Assembly (NCBI GenBank): GCA_022648545.1
Contig: JALCMP010000014.1
Coordinates: forward strand, 1-45,426
Direction of reading: 5' to 3'
From: Bacteroidales bacterium
GTDB lineage: Bacteria > Bacteroidota > Bacteroidia > Bacteroidales > UBA932
DNA length: 45,426 nt
Both the position numbers and the translations under genes were made by a program. The notes beneath the pieces are model-generated. The model ran no database searches. It saw nothing but the letters and a program-made list of their open reading frames with translations, and had not been told where the DNA came from. Below are positions 1 through 8,768 of the stretch, piece after piece; position 1 is the first letter of the stretch; each line of letters starts with the position of its first letter.

Positions 1-953
1 ATGCCGAGAGAAGGTGTATCATCTATATAAAGAGGAGCTGCAGAAAGAGACTTGAGCCTCTCTTCCAGTTGAACCCATTCATAATCTTCGAGCTTTTTGC
101 CGCCGTAGATCTTGTCCGCCGAAATTCCCGTTTCACTTATCATAAGCCTTTTAACCAATTGCTTGGAAGACATTTCAAGCGAAAAGAAGGCCACTGGGAC
201 ATGATGGTCAACCGTCATGTTCCTTGCCATGGTGAGCACGAAAGCGGTTTTACCTACGGAGGGCCTTGCGGCAATTATTATAAGATCTGAGGCCTGCCAT
301 CCCAGCGTCATACGGTCTATGCCTGTATAGCCGCTCGGAATCCCGCTCAATCCGTCGGTTCTTTCCTGATTTGTCTGCAAATCGGTAACCGCCTCGCTTA
401 TAACATCCTTTACGGGAAGAGTATCTCTTTTGAGATTTTTGTCGGCCAGAGCGAAAATCTTTTGCTGGGCTATATCCAGCAAGTCGTCTACAGACTTGGA
501 ATCGTCGAAAGAATCCTTTTGGATATTATATGAAATTGAAATAAGCTCCCTCTGGATATACTTTTGTATTAGTATCTTTACATGATAGTCCAGATGAGCG
601 GCCGCTCCTATCTTGTTGCTGAGCATGGTAAGATAGTACGGTCCCCCCACTATGTCGAGGTCGCCGGTTTTCTTCAACTCTTCGGCGACCGTAAGAATAT
701 CAACCGAATCATGCCTCGAGGCAAGCGCTGCTACAGCCTTGTATATCCTTCTGTTCGCATCTTTGTAAAAGCACTCGGGAGTAAGAACGTCTATTACTTC
801 AGTTACGGCATCCGGCTCAAGCAAAAGAGCACCGAGCACCGCCTCTTCTATATCGAGAGCCTGCGGCGGTTTCCTCCCCGTTTCAAGCGAAACTGAGTTC
901 AACTCCTTCATACGCGAATCTCCCGTATCTTTTTTCTTATATGAACCTGCCAT
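1..953 (-). CDS. dnaB: Replicative DNA helicase DnaB, 5' part (runs off the window)
   Basis: Hexameric helicase that unwinds DNA at the replication fork. The minus-strand frame is open from an ATG at 953 to the window edge, about 317 codons of a protein usually near 500 residues. It starts MAGSYKKKD, then shows the DnaB N-terminal domain (PPQALDIEEAVLGALL; the A-LASRHDSVDILTVAEEL stretch), the linker helix region, and the RecA-like ATPase with Walker A ARPSVGKTAF followed by FFSLEMS. A second in-frame ATG at 911 (MKELNSVS) could also be the start; homologs vary here. It lies 16 bp after the aminotransferase stop, so it is probably the last visible gene of the operon that begins near 6064. The C-terminal part, including Walker B and the arginine finger, is outside the window. 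Confidence 0.95.
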   Translation of the reverse strand, partial: MAGSYKKKDTGDSRMKELNSVSLETGRKPPQALDIEEAVLGALLLEPDAVTEVIDVLTPECFYKDANRRIYKAVAALASRHDSVDILTVAEELKKTGDLDIVGGPYYLTMLSNKIGAAAHLDYHVKILIQKYIQRELISISYNIQKDSFDDSKSVDDLLDIAQQKIFALADKNLKRDTLPVKDVISEAVTDLQTNQERTDGLSGIPSGYTGIDRMTLGWQASDLIIIAARPSVGKTAFVLTMARNMTVDHHVPVAFFSLEMSSKQLVKRLMISETGISADKIYGGKKLEDYEWVQLEERLKSLSAAPLYIDDTPSLG

Positions 954-969
954 AAAAAATCATATTCAT

Positions 970-2181
970 TCAGGCGAGCTTGTCCAGTGCTTCCCTTATT
1001 TTCTTTACGGCATATACTATTTCCGAATCCGAAATTATCAAGGGGGGGGCTATTCTGAACGAAGTCGGCTGGAATAAAAACCAATCCGTTATTACTCCTT
1101 CGTCAAGCAGTAAATATAATATTTTTTTCGCCTTATCGCAATCGTGCAGATCCACTGCAATAAGCAGGCCGGCGGCACGTATTTCCTTAACGAGGGGATG
1201 ATCCTTCAATCCATCAACGAAAAGAGCGGATTTTCTCTCCGCATCATCCACAAGTTCCTTCTTATGAGCAAGCATATAACGCAGCGAAGCCAAAGCCGCC
1301 GCACAACATACAGGATGCCCACCGAAGGTGGTTATATGACCGAGAGGCGGATCGCTTTGCCATGCCTTCATAAGCTCGCCGGAAGCCACAAAAGCCCCCA
1401 TAGGCATTCCTCCCCCCAAAGCCTTTGCCAGTGTAAGTATATCCGGAACAACTCCGTCATACTTTTCAAAGGCAAACATTTTTCCGGTGCGGCCGAATCC
1501 GGTCTGGACCTCGTCATAAATCAAAAAGGCACCGGTTTCGTCACATTTCTTTCTAAGCGCGGCAAGATACCCCGGTTTTGGAATCTGCACGCCACCCTCG
1601 CCCTGTACAGGTTCGATTATAACGCAAGCCGTTTTATCGGTTATAAGACAAAGATCTTCCGTTGAATTAAATCTGATGTGCCCTATCATAGGAAGCAGCG
1701 GCCTGAACGGTCTTTTGAATTCCTCGCTGCTCATAAGACTAAGACACCCCTGCGAACTGCCGTGATAACAATTATTGCAGCTTAGCACCTCACGTCGTCC
1801 GGTAACTCTTTTTGCAAGTTTTACCGCACCTTCGTTAGCTTCGCTCCCGGAATTAACATAATACACACTATTAAGCGAAGGCGGCAATATGGAAGCCAGC
1901 AAAGAGGCATGCTCAACCTGGGGAGACTCTATCATCTCTCCGTAAACCATAATATGGGCATATTTGTCTATCTGACGCTTAACGGCTTCGGCGACTTCCT
2001 TATTCCCGTGCCCGAGATTAGACACAGATACGCCTGAAATAAGGTCGAGAAACTTACGGCCGTCGGCAGAATACAAATAAACACCTTTTGCCTCCCGGAT
2101 TTCGAGACCCAGAGGCAATGACGATGTTTGAGCTACATGTTTAAAGAAAAGATCCCTTAAAATAAAAGGTTCGTTTTTCAT
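970..2181 (-). CDS. Class III PLP-dependent aminotransferase (acetylornithine/ornithine type)
   Basis: A 403-residue fold-type I aminotransferase. Visible family features are [16 protein letters not shown] (cofactor phosphate and ring contacts), [11 protein letters not shown], the Asp of [13 protein letters not shown] that pairs with the pyridine nitrogen, and [14 protein letters not shown] with the Schiff-base Lys. The frame extends upstream to 2244, but that would lie inside the preceding gene; I chose ATG 2181 (MKNEPFIL) because it is 5 bp past the upstream stop and follows a GGAGG. The substrate cannot be read from the sequence: the family includes acetylornithine, ornithine, 4-aminobutyrate and other omega-amino donors. 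No arginine or amine genes are adjacent, so a specific name is not justified. Confidence 0.9.
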   Translation of the reverse strand: MKNEPFILRDLFFKHVAQTSSLPLGLEIREAKGVYLYSADGRKFLDLISGVSVSNLGHGNKEVAEAVKRQIDKYAHIMVYGEMIESPQVEHASLLASILPPSLNSVYYVNSGSEANEGAVKLAKRVTGRREVLSCNNCYHGSSQGCLSLMSSEEFKRPFRPLLPMIGHIRFNSTEDLCLITDKTACVIIEPVQGEGGVQIPKPGYLAALRKKCDETGAFLIYDEVQTGFGRTGKMFAFEKYDGVVPDILTLAKALGGGMPMGAFVASGELMKAWQSDPPLGHITTFGGHPVCCAAALASLRYMLAHKKELVDDAERKSALFVDGLKDHPLVKEIRAAGLLIAVDLHDCDKAKKILYLLLDEGVITDWFLFQPTSFRIAPPLIISDSEIVYAVKKIREALDKLA

Positions 2182-2186
2182 GGAGG

Positions 2187-3014
2187 TTATTCCTCCTCTT
2201 TCTCGAATTCGGAAGAAACAATAATCCTTCCGCAATATTCGCAAACGACAATTTTTTTATTGGATTCTATATCAATCTCCCTTTGGGGAGGAATTTTGTT
2301 GAAACATCCGCCGCAGGCACCTTTTTTTACGGTAACCACTGCAAGCTTGTTCTTGAAGCTGCTCCTTACTTTCTTGTAGGCATTAAGAGTCCTTTCGTCT
2401 ATTCTAGACTGAATATCGGCCGATTGTTTCAGCAGATCGTCTTCCTGCTGCTTTGTATCGGCTACTATATTATCGAGCTCCTTCTTCTTCTCTACGAGAT
2501 CGGTTTCCCTTCCGGAAAGGAGTTCATGAGCTTCGGCAAGAGCTATTTTCTTTTCTGCCAGCAATTTGGTCACATCGGAAATATTCTTTTCCGCAGCCTG
2601 TATGCTAAGCATCTTGTACTCTATCTCCTTGGTAATAGCATCGTACTCCCTGTTGTTCTTAACGTTGTTCTTATCGTCGTTGAACTTGTCTATCTGGGCC
2701 TTGTCTTCTATTATCTCGTTTTTCCTGTCGGATATCGTTACTTCGCCGCGGGATATTTCGCCCTCAAGCTTTTCGATCCTCGACTTCAAACCTTCTATAT
2801 CATCCTCCAGATCCTGCACCTCAAGAGGAAGCTCACCCCTCAATAGATAAATTTCATCTACCTGGGAATCCACCTTTTGGAGCTTGTAAAGCAGTCTCAG
2901 CCTTTCCTCCATTGTCAAATCGGAATCCAAATTCTTGGATATCTGAAGCGATATGAAAGTTTCGCCGTCAACTATCGGCGGATTAACCATTTTTACTTTC
3001 TTCCCTGTTGCCAT
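2187..3014 (-). CDS. Coiled-coil protein with C-terminal C4 zinc ribbon
   Basis: About 275 residues. Residues ~40-205 are charged and heptad-like (LRGELPLEVQDLEDDIEGL and following), predicting a long antiparallel coiled coil. The C-terminus has two Cys pairs, CGGC and CEYC, typical of the C4-type zinc ribbon family found throughout Bacteroidota, which may bind nucleic acid or protein; its function is not established. The frame begins at a TTG (3020), but the ATG at 3014 (MATGKK) matches the family start and is 7 bp after the Nif3 stop. It is tightly packed between nif3-like and the aminotransferase, in the same operon, as is common in the phylum. Confidence 0.88.
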   Translation of the reverse strand: MATGKKVKMVNPPIVDGETFISLQISKNLDSDLTMEERLRLLYKLQKVDSQVDEIYLLRGELPLEVQDLEDDIEGLKSRIEKLEGEISRGEVTISDRKNEIIEDKAQIDKFNDDKNNVKNNREYDAITKEIEYKMLSIQAAEKNISDVTKLLAEKKIALAEAHELLSGRETDLVEKKKELDNIVADTKQQEDDLLKQSADIQSRIDERTLNAYKKVRSSFKNKLAVVTVKKGACGGCFNKIPPQREIDIESNKKIVVCEYCGRIIVSSEFEKEEE

Positions 3015-3021
3015 AACCAAA

Positions 3022-3789
3022 CTAATATATATTTATTGGATTATTATTTCTCTTACTCTTAGAAACTGCAAATTTAGGAAAATTTTCACAAATTATCTTT
3101 GAAAATAGTTCCACGGCTCCAAACTCACTGGCATAATGTCCTATATCAATGACCATAAAGTCTTTATCACAATAATAATCATGATAGCCGAGGTCGCCCG
3201 TAACATAAGCCTGGGCTCCGGAAGCAACCGCATCGGAAATAAGAGACCTCCCGTTGCCGCCGCAAACGGCAACCCGTCTCACCCGGCACGACGTAAGAGC
3301 CGAACAGCGGACATGAGGTAGCCCGTAAAGATCTTTTACATATTTAACGAAATCCTGCGGCGCCAAAGGCTCTTGAAGATCTCCCACACGGCCAATGCCG
3401 CATTCGGAGAGTTCAGACACATTACGAAGCCCTATTTTATCGGTCATAAGAGTATTGATTCCCGGATCAGCCTTATCCAGACATGTATGAAGAGAATATA
3501 CGGTTACTCCGTTTTTCACCGCCTTAATAATTATGCGTCCCGCAACAGTTTCCGGAGTAACGGATTTTATACCGCCGAAAATAAGAGGATGATGTGTTAT
3601 TATAATATCGCACCCGTTTTCCACGGCCTCATCCATAACAGCTTCAGTGCAGTCGAGGGCCAGCAGGGCATGCTCCACCTCCCCGTCGGGATCGCCGGCG
3701 GAAAAGCCGCAATTATCCCACTCTTCCTGATTGTCGGGAGGAGCTATACGTTCCAGGGGTGCTACAAGATCTCTAGCCTTTATTTTCAT
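3022..3789 (-). CDS. Nif3-like dinuclear metal center protein
   Basis: A 255-residue member of the NIF3/YbgI (DUF34) family, which folds into a toroidal hexamer with a di-metal site. Metal ligand segments are visible: ITHHPLIF (two His), LHTCLDKADPG, and the C-terminal VIDIGHYASE (Asp/His and Glu). Many Bacteroidota homologs are near 365 residues because of an inserted CutA-like domain; this one is the short form without it. It overlaps the merR-like gene by 17 bp and precedes the zinc-ribbon gene by 7 bp, so all three are co-transcribed. The biochemical role of the family remains unsettled (GTP cyclohydrolase-like and metal-handling roles have been proposed). Confidence 0.92.
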   Translation of the reverse strand: MKIKARDLVAPLERIAPPDNQEEWDNCGFSAGDPDGEVEHALLALDCTEAVMDEAVENGCDIIITHHPLIFGGIKSVTPETVAGRIIIKAVKNGVTVYSLHTCLDKADPGINTLMTDKIGLRNVSELSECGIGRVGDLQEPLAPQDFVKYVKDLYGLPHVRCSALTSCRVRRVAVCGGNGRSLISDAVASGAQAYVTGDLGYHDYYCDKDFMVIDIGHYASEFGAVELFSKIICENFPKFAVSKSKRNNNPINIY

Positions 3790-4138
3790 TTATACGTTTA
3801 TTTAAAGAAGAAGCGACTTCCTGCAAATCGGATTTTATCCCCTGCAGGAGCGAAATAACTTCATACCGCTTGTCTGCTCCCTCAAAATTATCGTCAAGCC
3901 TCTTCAGTGCGCCGTCAAGAGTCATCTTCCGCTCCTTTACAAGATTGTAAATCAATTTAAAATTGCTCACATCACGCGCCGTAAACATTCTGTTTCCCTT
4001 TTTATTCCTTACGGGGCGAATGTATTTCGAAAACTTGCCCGCCCAAAAACGTATGAGGGAAGGATTTTCGCCAAGCATCGAAGCCACGTCGCCCACGGAA
4101 TAATATAATCTTTCTATTTCCTTTTCTTTGTAAGGCAT
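3773..4138 (-). CDS. MerR-family transcriptional regulator
   Basis: A 121-residue protein with an N-terminal winged helix-turn-helix of the MerR type: YYSVGDVASMLGENPSLIRFW, then the wing region NKKGNRMFTARDVSNF. The C-terminal half is a short helix without Cys or obvious ligand residues, so it is probably not a metal sensor. It sits 4 bp after the second M23 peptidase and overlaps nif3-like by 17 bp. The placement between wall peptidases and nif3 recurs in Bacteroidota, but no target is evident here. It may act on the operon promoter at 6087-6094; that is inference only. Confidence 0.9.
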   Translation of the reverse strand: MPYKEKEIERLYYSVGDVASMLGENPSLIRFWAGKFSKYIRPVRNKKGNRMFTARDVSNFKLIYNLVKERKMTLDGALKRLDDNFEGADKRYEVISLLQGIKSDLQEVASSLNKRINENKG

Positions 4139-4142
4139 GATT

Positions 4143-5096
4143 CTAATCCAGGGATTGTCCCGTATTTTCGGTATATATCATAATATTCTTAAAACCCGAC
4201 GGTCCGAACTGCGCAAAAAAGTAATTTATCGGATTTACTATCTTTCCATTATGTCTTATCTCATAATGAAGGTGAGGAGCAAAAGAAAGTCCCGATTGTC
4301 CTATTCTTGCAATAACCATTCCCTGCCTGACTTTAGCCCCCCGGGAAATCAAAACCGCCCCAAGATGCTTGTAAGTGGTCTCATAACCGTTCATATGATC
4401 TATTACCAGCACATTGCCATCCTTAAAGTCCTTTCTTCCGGCCCTCTTTACGACGCCATCCGCAGGAGCAATTATATCAGCCCCTTCAACACCAAGGATA
4501 TCGAGCCCGTCGTGACGAACCACCGTCTTGTAGAACGGATTTATCTTATCGCCAACGGAAGCACCCGCCTGTTCTTCTGTAAAATCCTTAAGAGGAACTA
4601 TGGAAGGAATATTCCTTACGCTTTTCCCCATATCTAAAAAAGCCCGGCGCGCAGCGGAAGAAGCATCTAATATACATCTGCTGTCGGCCATGGCACGGAC
4701 AGTTATTCTGGCGGACAGATCGGCCAGATCCCTTACCGAAGCAGTATCGGCTCTTCCGTATATGGAAGAACTGTCGGAATTATAAAAATCAGGCGGAGAA
4801 GCATTAAAAATGCTTTTATATATTTCATCGTCACGGTATTGCAAATTATCCAGAGTCTTATCAAGTACGGTAAGCTTTCCGTTCATTTTCTTCAGCTCTC
4901 CCTTCATGATTTCGTTCTCTCTTTTTAATTCCCGTTCCTTTGAAGTAGAAAAGAAAGAAGAAACTATAAAATAATATACGACGGCACAAAGTATGCTCGC
5001 TATAAAATATTTGAAAATCCTGACTATCCAGCCGCCGGGACCTCTCTTCCTTTTCTCGAATTTTAACTGGTCCTTATTGAATTTTATATCGCTCAT
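4143..5096 (-). CDS. Membrane-anchored M23 (LytM-type) peptidase, second of a tandem pair
   Basis: A 317-residue protein with a short basic cytoplasmic N-terminus, one transmembrane helix (~residues 25-47, IFKYFIASILCAVVYYFIV), a coiled coil (~50-90) and a C-terminal LytM domain. The zinc/catalytic residues look intact: HDGLD (His and Asp) and the HLHYE motif, plus the intermediate His of YKHLG. The predicted activity is cleavage of peptide cross-bridges in peptidoglycan from the periplasmic side. The start overlaps the stop of the upstream paralog as TAATG, implying translational coupling. It shares the TM, coiled-coil and LytM layout with that paralog, so the pair arose by duplication. Confidence 0.92.
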   Translation of the reverse strand: MSDIKFNKDQLKFEKRKRGPGGWIVRIFKYFIASILCAVVYYFIVSSFFSTSKERELKRENEIMKGELKKMNGKLTVLDKTLDNLQYRDDEIYKSIFNASPPDFYNSDSSSIYGRADTASVRDLADLSARITVRAMADSRCILDASSAARRAFLDMGKSVRNIPSIVPLKDFTEEQAGASVGDKINPFYKTVVRHDGLDILGVEGADIIAPADGVVKRAGRKDFKDGNVLVIDHMNGYETTYKHLGAVLISRGAKVRQGMVIARIGQSGLSFAPHLHYEIRHNGKIVNPINYFFAQFGPSGFKNIMIYTENTGQSLD

Positions 5097-6064
5097 TAGT
5101 CGGATGCCTCGCCGAGAGTCCTTATCATAGACAAATATTGCTCTCCCTTAAGATCCTTGCTGAAATAATTTACGGGATTTACAGGAGAGTTCCTGTATAT
5201 TACTTCATAATGAAGATGTGTTCCGGTAGATCGTCCGGTATTTCCCATAAGGGCTATTACATCGCCTCTGCTTACGGTTTGTCCGGCATGTACAAGAGCC
5301 TTGCTCAGATGTGCATAACGGGTTTTATAACCGAATCCGTGATCTATGACTATCTCGCGTCCGTATCCGAAAAAGTTGTAGGCCACGCTCTCCACCTTTC
5401 CGTTTCCGGTAACATATATAGGTTCGCCCTTCTTTCCGGCGAAGTCCATACCGCAGTGAAATTTAAGCCTTCCGTTAAAAGGATCCTTCCTGTATCCGAA
5501 ACCGCTGGAAAAACGGATATCGTTTATCTGTACCGGAGGAATCGCCGGAACGCAGGAGACCATCTCACCGGTACGTTTGGCAAGGGATGAAACTTCCTTG
5601 AGAGAAACAGACTGCACGAAAGTCTTCTTATATAATATATCGGTTTTCTTTTCGAGATTTACAAGAAACGCAGAATGCGGTGCTTCGCTGAGATATCCGT
5701 ATCTGTCAACCCCGCCGAATCCGGCATCGCGAATATCCTGCGGAATTTCGGCCATGCCGAATATAGGTCTGTAAACCTTATTGTCCCTCATCTGGAGAGT
5801 CTGGAGGATACGCCCGTCCTCGTCGAGCCGCTTGTCAAGTATATCGAGCCTCGAACGCAATTTCACGCTTTCCTGCTTAAGAGCCATCACGCGGGGAGTA
5901 TCTTCGGCGAAATATCCGGTATAGATCATAAAATAGCCGAATGCGGCCGCAATACTCAGAATGAACAGTACAACGCCGCGCGACATTCGTTCCCTGAGGG
6001 TTATGGTCTTGATTTCGTACAGGAGAGTTTCCTTATTGAAAATGTATTTCTGCTTTAATTTCAT
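5096..6064 (-). CDS. Membrane-anchored M23 (LytM-type) peptidase, first of a tandem pair
   Basis: About 322 residues: cytoplasmic basic N-terminus, TM helix (VVLFILSIAAAFGYFMIYTG), coiled coil (LKQESVKLRSRLDILDKRL), and a LytM peptidase domain with SSGFGYRKDPF, HCGMD and HLHYE, so the metal site is complete. The frame opens at a TTG (6067); I prefer the ATG immediately after it at 6064. A TAnnTTTG promoter box lies at 6087-6094 on this strand, making this the first gene of the operon running to dnaB. The probable role is periplasmic murein hydrolysis or activation of hydrolases in growth or division. The downstream TAATG junction couples it to its paralog. Confidence 0.92.
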   Translation of the reverse strand: MKLKQKYIFNKETLLYEIKTITLRERMSRGVVLFILSIAAAFGYFMIYTGYFAEDTPRVMALKQESVKLRSRLDILDKRLDEDGRILQTLQMRDNKVYRPIFGMAEIPQDIRDAGFGGVDRYGYLSEAPHSAFLVNLEKKTDILYKKTFVQSVSLKEVSSLAKRTGEMVSCVPAIPPVQINDIRFSSGFGYRKDPFNGRLKFHCGMDFAGKKGEPIYVTGNGKVESVAYNFFGYGREIVIDHGFGYKTRYAHLSKALVHAGQTVSRGDVIALMGNTGRSTGTHLHYEVIYRNSPVNPVNYFSKDLKGEQYLSMIRTLGEASD

Positions 6065-6086
6065 CAACCGAAAACATTTACATTTA

Positions 6087-6094
6087 CAAAGTTA
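6087..6094 (-). promoter_or_regulatory. Bacteroidota -7 box (TAACTTTG) for the M23-dnaB operon
   Basis: On the minus strand this reads TAACTTTG, matching the phylum consensus TAnnTTTG, with about 22 bases between the box and ATG 6064. No clear TTTG at the expected -33 position. It is paired with an opposite box for alaS in the same 79-bp gap. Confidence 0.6.
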
Positions 6095-6115
6095 AAAAAT
6101 TCTAACAAAAAAGAT

Positions 6116-6123
6116 TATTTTTG
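6116..6123 (+). promoter_or_regulatory. Bacteroidota -7 box (TATTTTTG) for alaS
   Basis: TATTTTTG fits TAnnTTTG and ends 20 bases before ATG 6144. The GTG at 6123, an alternative alaS start in the same frame, uses the final G of this box and so would lie upstream of the transcript start; this favours ATG 6144. Confidence 0.6.
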
Positions 6124-6143
6124 TGTCCCTAACATATAAAAAT

Positions 6144-8765
6144 ATGACATCTTCCGAAATTAGAAAAATTTTTCTCGATTTCTTTCGCTCTAAAAATCAT
6201 ACCATAGTGCCTTCGGCTCCGATGGTAGTGAAGAACGACCCCACGCTGATGTTCACCAATGCAGGAATGAATCAGTTCAAGAACATATTTCTCGGCAACA
6301 CAGAACCGGTTTCGCGCAGAGTGGCCGATACGCAAAAATGCCTGAGGGTAAGCGGCAAGCATAACGATTTGGAAGAAGTAGGCCGCGATACGTATCATCA
6401 TACGATGTTTGAAATGCTGGGGAACTGGAGCTTTGGGGATTATTTTAAGAAAGAAGCTATCTTATGGGCATGGGAACTTCTTACGGAGGTTTACAAAATA
6501 GACAAGGAAAGACTTTACGCAACAGTATTCTCCGGATATGAACCCGACGGACTTGGACCCGACGAAGAAGCCGCCGAGATATGGAAACAGGTTCTTCCGG
6601 ACGACAGGATAATTCCGGGAGACAGAAAAGACAATTTCTGGGAAATGGGGGACACCGGACCATGCGGTCCTTGCAGCGAGATACACATAGACCTCAGGAA
6701 CGACGAAGAAAGGGCTGCCGTTCCCGGAAGGGAACTGGTAAATAAGGGAGACAGCCGCGTAATAGAATTATGGAATCTCGTATTCACACAATTCGACAGA
6801 AAATCCGACGGCAGGCTCGAACCTCTTCCGCACAAGAACGTAGACACGGGAATGGGATTCGAAAGGCTCTGCATGGTTCTGGAAGGCAGGAAAAGCAATT
6901 ACGATACCGACATATTCAGGACCATAATAAACAAAATCGCCGAATTAAGCGGAAAGGAATATGATCCGGAAGGAAGAACAGGCATAGCGATGAGGGTCAT
7001 TTCCGACCACCTGAGGGCAATATGTTTTTCCATAGCCGACGGACAGCTGCCGTCTAACGTAAAGGCAGGTTATGTAATAAGAAGGATCCTGAGACGCGCC
7101 GTCAGATATGCATATACTTTCCTTAACGTGGAAGAACCCCTCCTATACCGTCTCGTACCGACTCTTACTGATCTTATGGGAGAACAGTTTCCGGAATTAA
7201 AGGCACAAAGGACTCTAATAGAAAAAGTAATAAAAGAAGAAGAAGAAGCATTCCTCAAGACCCTCGACAAAGGAATAAAACTTATGGACAACCTTACGGA
7301 AGCAAACAAGGAATCGAAACTGATCCCGGGATATGACGCCTTCGTCCTTTATGACACCTTCGGATTCCCGATAGACCTTACTGAACTTATAGCCAAGGAA
7401 AAAGGATATGAGGTAGATCTTGACGGCTTCCGGAAGGAACTCGGCAAACAGAAGGAAAGAAGCAGAAATGCCGGGAGCAAAGAAGAAAGCGACTGGACGG
7501 AACTGGTGCCGGACGGAAAATCGGAATTCACCGGATATGACGTGGACGAAGAAAAAGGAGTTAGGATATTAAAATACAGGACGGTAAAGAACAAATCCGG
7601 AAAGACATACCAGATAGTATTAAACAGAACTCCATTTTATGCGGAAAGCGGCGGCCAGACAGGCGATACCGGAACCCTTACCGGAGCCGACGGATATAAA
7701 ACGGAAATAATAAACACCATAAAGGAAAACGGACTCTCAATACATATTGCAAAAGAACTTCCGTCGGATCCCGAAGGCAACTTCACGGCATCCATAAACG
7801 TTGAAAGGCGAAAGGCCACGGCTTCCAACCATTCTGCGACACATCTTCTCGACAATGCACTCAGGAGCATCCTGGGCTCCCACATAGAACAAAAGGGATC
7901 CTACGTTTCACCTGAATACTTCAGGTTCGACTTCTCCCACTATGAAAAAGTCGACGACAAAATGCTCCGTGAAGTAGAAAGGAAGGTGAACTCTCTTATA
8001 ATGATGAATATCCCCAAGATCGAAAAAAGAGATATTCCTATTGAAGAAGCACGCCGCGAAGGAGCCATAGCCCTGTTCGGTGAAAAATACGGAGACAAAG
8101 TAAGAATGGTAAGATTCGGGGATTCGGTAGAACTTTGCGCCGGAACGCATGTAAACGCCACCGGAGAAATAGGATTCTTTAAAATAAAGTCCGAATCCGC
8201 TGTAGCCGCCGGAGTAAGAAGGATAGAAGCCGTAACGGGCATCGCCGCCGAAAACTACATATATGAAAATGAAGATCTCATCAAATCCATAGACGAATTG
8301 TTGAACGGCACCCCCAATCTCCTCAACGGCATAAGAAAAATAATAGAAGACAACTCATCCTTCAAAAAGAAAATAGAAGTTTTCGAAAAGGAAAAGAGCG
8401 CAAATCTCGAAAAGGAGCTTCGCGGAAAAGCCGAAAATATAAACGGAATAAACGTAATAAGATTTACGGGCGAAGTCTCTCCGGATATTATAAAGGATGT
8501 GGCTTTCAGGCTTAAAAACGGAAATTCCAACACTGTTTTTGCAGCCGGCACTATTTCTGCAGGGAAACCGGTACTTACCCTAATGTACACCGATGATCTG
8601 GTAGAAAAAGGACTGCACGCCGGAAAAGATATAAGGACGGCCGCAAAAATTATAAAGGGAGGAGGAGGAGGACAGCCGTTCTTCGCATCCGCCGGGGGTA
8701 AGGATGCGGGCAAACTCAAGGAAGCCGTCGGGTTGCTCGTGGAAAATGCGACAAAACAACTGTAA
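6144..8765 (+). CDS. alaS: Alanyl-tRNA synthetase
   Basis: Charges tRNA-Ala with alanine and edits Ser/Gly mischarging. About 873 residues, full length for the family. The catalytic domain starts MTSSEIRKIF and contains SAPMVVKNDPTLMFTNAG. The editing domain has HSATH (~residues 562-566) and CAGTH (~665-669), which together give the zinc ligands. The C-terminal DHHA1/C-Ala domain carries a glycine-rich GGGGGQPFFASAGG. The open frame extends to a GTG at 6123, but homologs start at the equivalent of ATG 6144 and a promoter box overlaps the GTG. It leads a plus-strand run: the next gene begins 3 bp after the stop. Confidence 0.98.
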   Translation: MTSSEIRKIFLDFFRSKNHTIVPSAPMVVKNDPTLMFTNAGMNQFKNIFLGNTEPVSRRVADTQKCLRVSGKHNDLEEVGRDTYHHTMFEMLGNWSFGDYFKKEAILWAWELLTEVYKIDKERLYATVFSGYEPDGLGPDEEAAEIWKQVLPDDRIIPGDRKDNFWEMGDTGPCGPCSEIHIDLRNDEERAAVPGRELVNKGDSRVIELWNLVFTQFDRKSDGRLEPLPHKNVDTGMGFERLCMVLEGRKSNYDTDIFRTIINKIAELSGKEYDPEGRTGIAMRVISDHLRAICFSIADGQLPSNVKAGYVIRRILRRAVRYAYTFLNVEEPLLYRLVPTLTDLMGEQFPELKAQRTLIEKVIKEEEEAFLKTLDKGIKLMDNLTEANKESKLIPGYDAFVLYDTFGFPIDLTELIAKEKGYEVDLDGFRKELGKQKERSRNAGSKEESDWTELVPDGKSEFTGYDVDEEKGVRILKYRTVKNKSGKTYQIVLNRTPFYAESGGQTGDTGTLTGADGYKTEIINTIKENGLSIHIAKELPSDPEGNFTASINVERRKATASNHSATHLLDNALRSILGSHIEQKGSYVSPEYFRFDFSHYEKVDDKMLREVERKVNSLIMMNIPKIEKRDIPIEEARREGAIALFGEKYGDKVRMVRFGDSVELCAGTHVNATGEIGFFKIKSESAVAAGVRRIEAVTGIAAENYIYENEDLIKSIDELLNGTPNLLNGIRKIIEDNSSFKKKIEVFEKEKSANLEKELRGKAENINGINVIRFTGEVSPDIIKDVAFRLKNGNSNTVFAAGTISAGKPVLTLMYTDDLVEKGLHAGKDIRTAAKIIKGGGGGQPFFASAGGKDAGKLKEAVGLLVENATKQL

Positions 8766-8768
8766 ATT

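Noticed and set aside
1144-1665. A 173-codon plus-strand frame opposite the aminotransferase gene
   Set aside because: A shadow of a conserved gene, with no recognisable family or start signals.
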